Translations under genes and position numbers: made by a program
Source: Flavipsychrobacter stenotrophus
GTDB lineage: Bacteria > Bacteroidota > Bacteroidia > Chitinophagales > Chitinophagaceae
DNA length: 5,749 nt
Reading direction: 5' to 3'
NCBI GenBank assembly: GCA_947379685.1
Contig: CANCOG010000339.1
Span: 1 to 5,749 of the forward strand
The notes under the pieces: model-generated
Told to the model about the DNA's origin: nothing
Database searches by the model: none
The model's input: the letters and a program-made list of their open reading frames with translations, nothing else
Part shown: positions 4,377-5,749 of the stretch, piece by piece
Layout: each line of letters opens with the position of its first letter
Position numbering within the stretch: position 1 is the stretch's first letter

Positions 4377-5749
4377 TTAATAAACTACGAGCTTCTGAGT
4401 GCTGCTCTGGTGACCAGTAGTCGCCTGAACCATGTAAACACCTTTCACAGAAATTGCTGATGCTGGAATTTCGATGCGCGCTTCAGTACCTGAAATTTCC
4501 TGAGTAGTAGTGTATACTACCTTGCCAGTGATATCAGATACGATGATGTGTGCAGTTGCATTGTCAGCATCCTTAACAATAACATAAGCATTATTGCTGG
4601 TTGGGTTTGGTGCAACAATAACATCAAGCGGATTAGTTGAAAGACCGCTGACTGCTGCAGGATATGGGCTGAAAGTCAGGCGATCCATGTAGAAGTTGTT
4701 ACCAGTGCTCTGCTTGTAACCATAATGGTCAACACCTGGCTTGTAACGGAAACGGAATACAACGTAATTCTGCCTTGCCGCTGTTGGCACATTCTTTGTC
4801 CTTGCTACCCAGTCAGCACCTGATGTAGGTACATATGAAGTTGCAACAGAACCCTTGTTAATGAGGCTGGACTTTGTAAGCGTATCCATGTTAACGAAAG
4901 TCTTCGCACCATCAATAGAGTAAGAAATAAACATAGTATCAGTGATATCCAGTGAACCACTTGACCTTGAAGCACCTGAAGTCCAGAAGTTAAGGTTGCA
5001 TTTGCCTGAAGCCATAGAGGTGAGATCAACAGGAATACTGAAGAAATCGTCGTAGTCACCCATTGGAGAACCTGTTGGAGGATAATAAGCACCAGGTATG
5101 ATACGGTTATCAAAACCAGCATACATCATTGAAGTGTTATCAAAAAGACCAACCGAAGTGGACGCCTGCCATTTAAATTCATTGTTGTAGTAGTTAAAAA
5201 TAGGCCATTTGGCAAGGTCGCCTGAAGCACTAAACTCCTCAACTATGCTATTACCACTCGTGCCAGCAGCATCAGCTACGAATACTGAATGATCCCATGT
5301 TGCCGTAGTATCTCCTGTATGGTTACCGGTACATGTCATTGACACGGTAGCCCAACCCGGAGTAGTAAAGGATACGTCAATGTTACTTGCATTACCAGAT
5401 GTACCTGTTCCTACAGCACCAGAATAAGGAATACCCGTAGTCAATGTTGACGTAGCGGTGTATGTTGGTGTAGAAGCTCCGTTTGTGAAATTCCAAACGA
5501 TCTTGGTTACAGTGTCACCATAGCTCCTGTTGAAAAACCTCAACTTAGTGTTAGGGCAAGTGAAATATTGTTGCCTTGCACTGCCGTAAGCCGAATAGAA
5601 CGCCGGGATTGGCTTAAGATCGAGTGTAGAATCTAGAGCACCTGTGTTAACCAGATTAACGCTATCCCAAAGGTTGCTGCGGCCGCCAATGTCACTATTC
5701 AAAGCAGCGCGCATGCGCTCTACCTGTCCTTTGGTGAACATTACTTTAC
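4377..5749 (-). CDS. C-terminal part of a T9SS-sorted M43-type metalloprotease (cut by right edge)
   Basis: The first ATG in frame (5741) is not the start: the frame stays open to the edge, adding Val and Lys before it, and MFTKGQVERMRAALNS...RSNLW (1-25 from that ATG) is the conserved tail of cytophagalysin/pappalysin-like (M43) protease domains, which follows the Met-turn. The zinc site (HExxHxxGxxH) would lie beyond the right edge. After this come a PKD-like domain (about 65-155: LRFFNRSYGDTV, VWNFTNG, then VSFTTPGWATVSMTCTG), a beta-rich region (about 165-360: EEFSASGDLAKW, LNFWTSGASR, MFISYSIDGAKTF, FRFRYKPG) resembling the jelly-roll domains of secreted Bacteroidota proteases, and a type A T9SS sorting domain (370-454: VIVAPNPTSN, ISDITGKVV-like strand, GVYMVQ, QKLVVY). 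The product should cross the outer membrane by T9SS and be released or anchored at the cell surface. The PKD and jelly-roll names are by pattern; the sorting domain is near certain. A strong terminator follows. Confidence 0.88.
   Translation of the reverse strand, partial: KVMFTKGQVERMRAALNSDIGGRSNLWDSVNLVNTGALDSTLDLKPIPAFYSAYGSARQQYFTCPNTKLRFFNRSYGDTVTKIVWNFTNGASTPTYTATSTLTTGIPYSGAVGTGTSGNASNIDVSFTTPGWATVSMTCTGNHTGDTTATWDHSVFVADAAGTSGNSIVEEFSASGDLAKWPIFNYYNNEFKWQASTSVGLFDNTSMMYAGFDNRIIPGAYYPPTGSPMGDYDDFFSIPVDLTSMASGKCNLNFWTSGASRSSGSLDITDTMFISYSIDGAKTFVNMDTLTKSSLINKGSVATSYVPTSGADWVARTKNVPTAARQNYVVFRFRYKPGVDHYGYKQSTGNNFYMDRLTFSPYPAAVSGLSTNPLDVIVAPNPTSNNAYVIVKDADNATAHIIVSDITGKVVYTTTQEISGTEARIEIPASAISVKGVYMVQATTGHQSSTQKLVVY

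Noticed and set aside
4805..5122. Minus-strand 105-codon frame rich in Leu/Val that looks membrane-like
   Set aside because: It lies in another frame entirely within the T9SS-sorted protease gene, whose domains are clear; a shadow frame.
5707..5718. GC-rich palindrome (GCGCATGCGC core) near the right edge
   Set aside because: It encodes the conserved Arg-Met-Arg-Ala of the protease tail, so the codons explain it.

Overview
The window reads as chromosomal DNA of a Bacteroidota bacterium, probably from the Chitinophagia/Sphingobacteriia side of the phylum (the finer placement is inference). Four things support this: a C-terminal type IX secretion (T9SS) sorting domain, a DUF2027-plus-Smr protein of a kind I know only from Bacteroidota, an FtsE of the Bacteroidota type, and intergenic regions carrying TAnnTTTG -7 boxes with no Shine-Dalgarno sequences. 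Every gene I can support lies on the minus strand, so the window is described here from right to left, in the direction of transcription.

Right edge to about 4317: the C-terminal 456 codons of a secreted, T9SS-sorted protein, cut by the right edge. Its first residues look like the tail of an M43-family (cytophagalysin/pappalysin-like) metalloprotease domain. A PKD-like region, a probable jelly-roll region and the sorting domain follow, and a strong hairpin terminator ends the unit. Next, 4275 to 3001: a promoter drives ftsE (ABC ATPase of the FtsEX divisome complex) and, 20 nt later, a small exported protein of unknown function; the two look like one operon. Next, 2983 to 1902: a promoter flanked and overlapped by inverted repeats drives a DUF2027/Smr-domain protein. 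A 52-bp array of a 7-bp tandem repeat lies just after its stop codon. Next, 1794 to 532: a promoter drives a short-chain dehydrogenase/reductase followed 40 nt later by a 109-residue acidic protein of unknown function. Left edge, 446 to 1: the start of an exported FG-GAP/VCBS-repeat protein, cut by the left edge.

The genes are mostly core or housekeeping (cell division, Smr, reductase) mixed with cell-surface proteins. I see no mobile element, CRISPR array, RNA gene or defence cassette, and no clear new multi-gene system. The most notable points are three promoters with an identical TTG-N23-TAnnTTTG layout, the heptamer array with its strand-asymmetric stop codons, the inverted repeats at the Smr promoter and start codon, and an uncharacterised exported protein tied to ftsE. 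No stretch without a gene exceeds 300 bases; the longest is 1730-1901 (172 bp).
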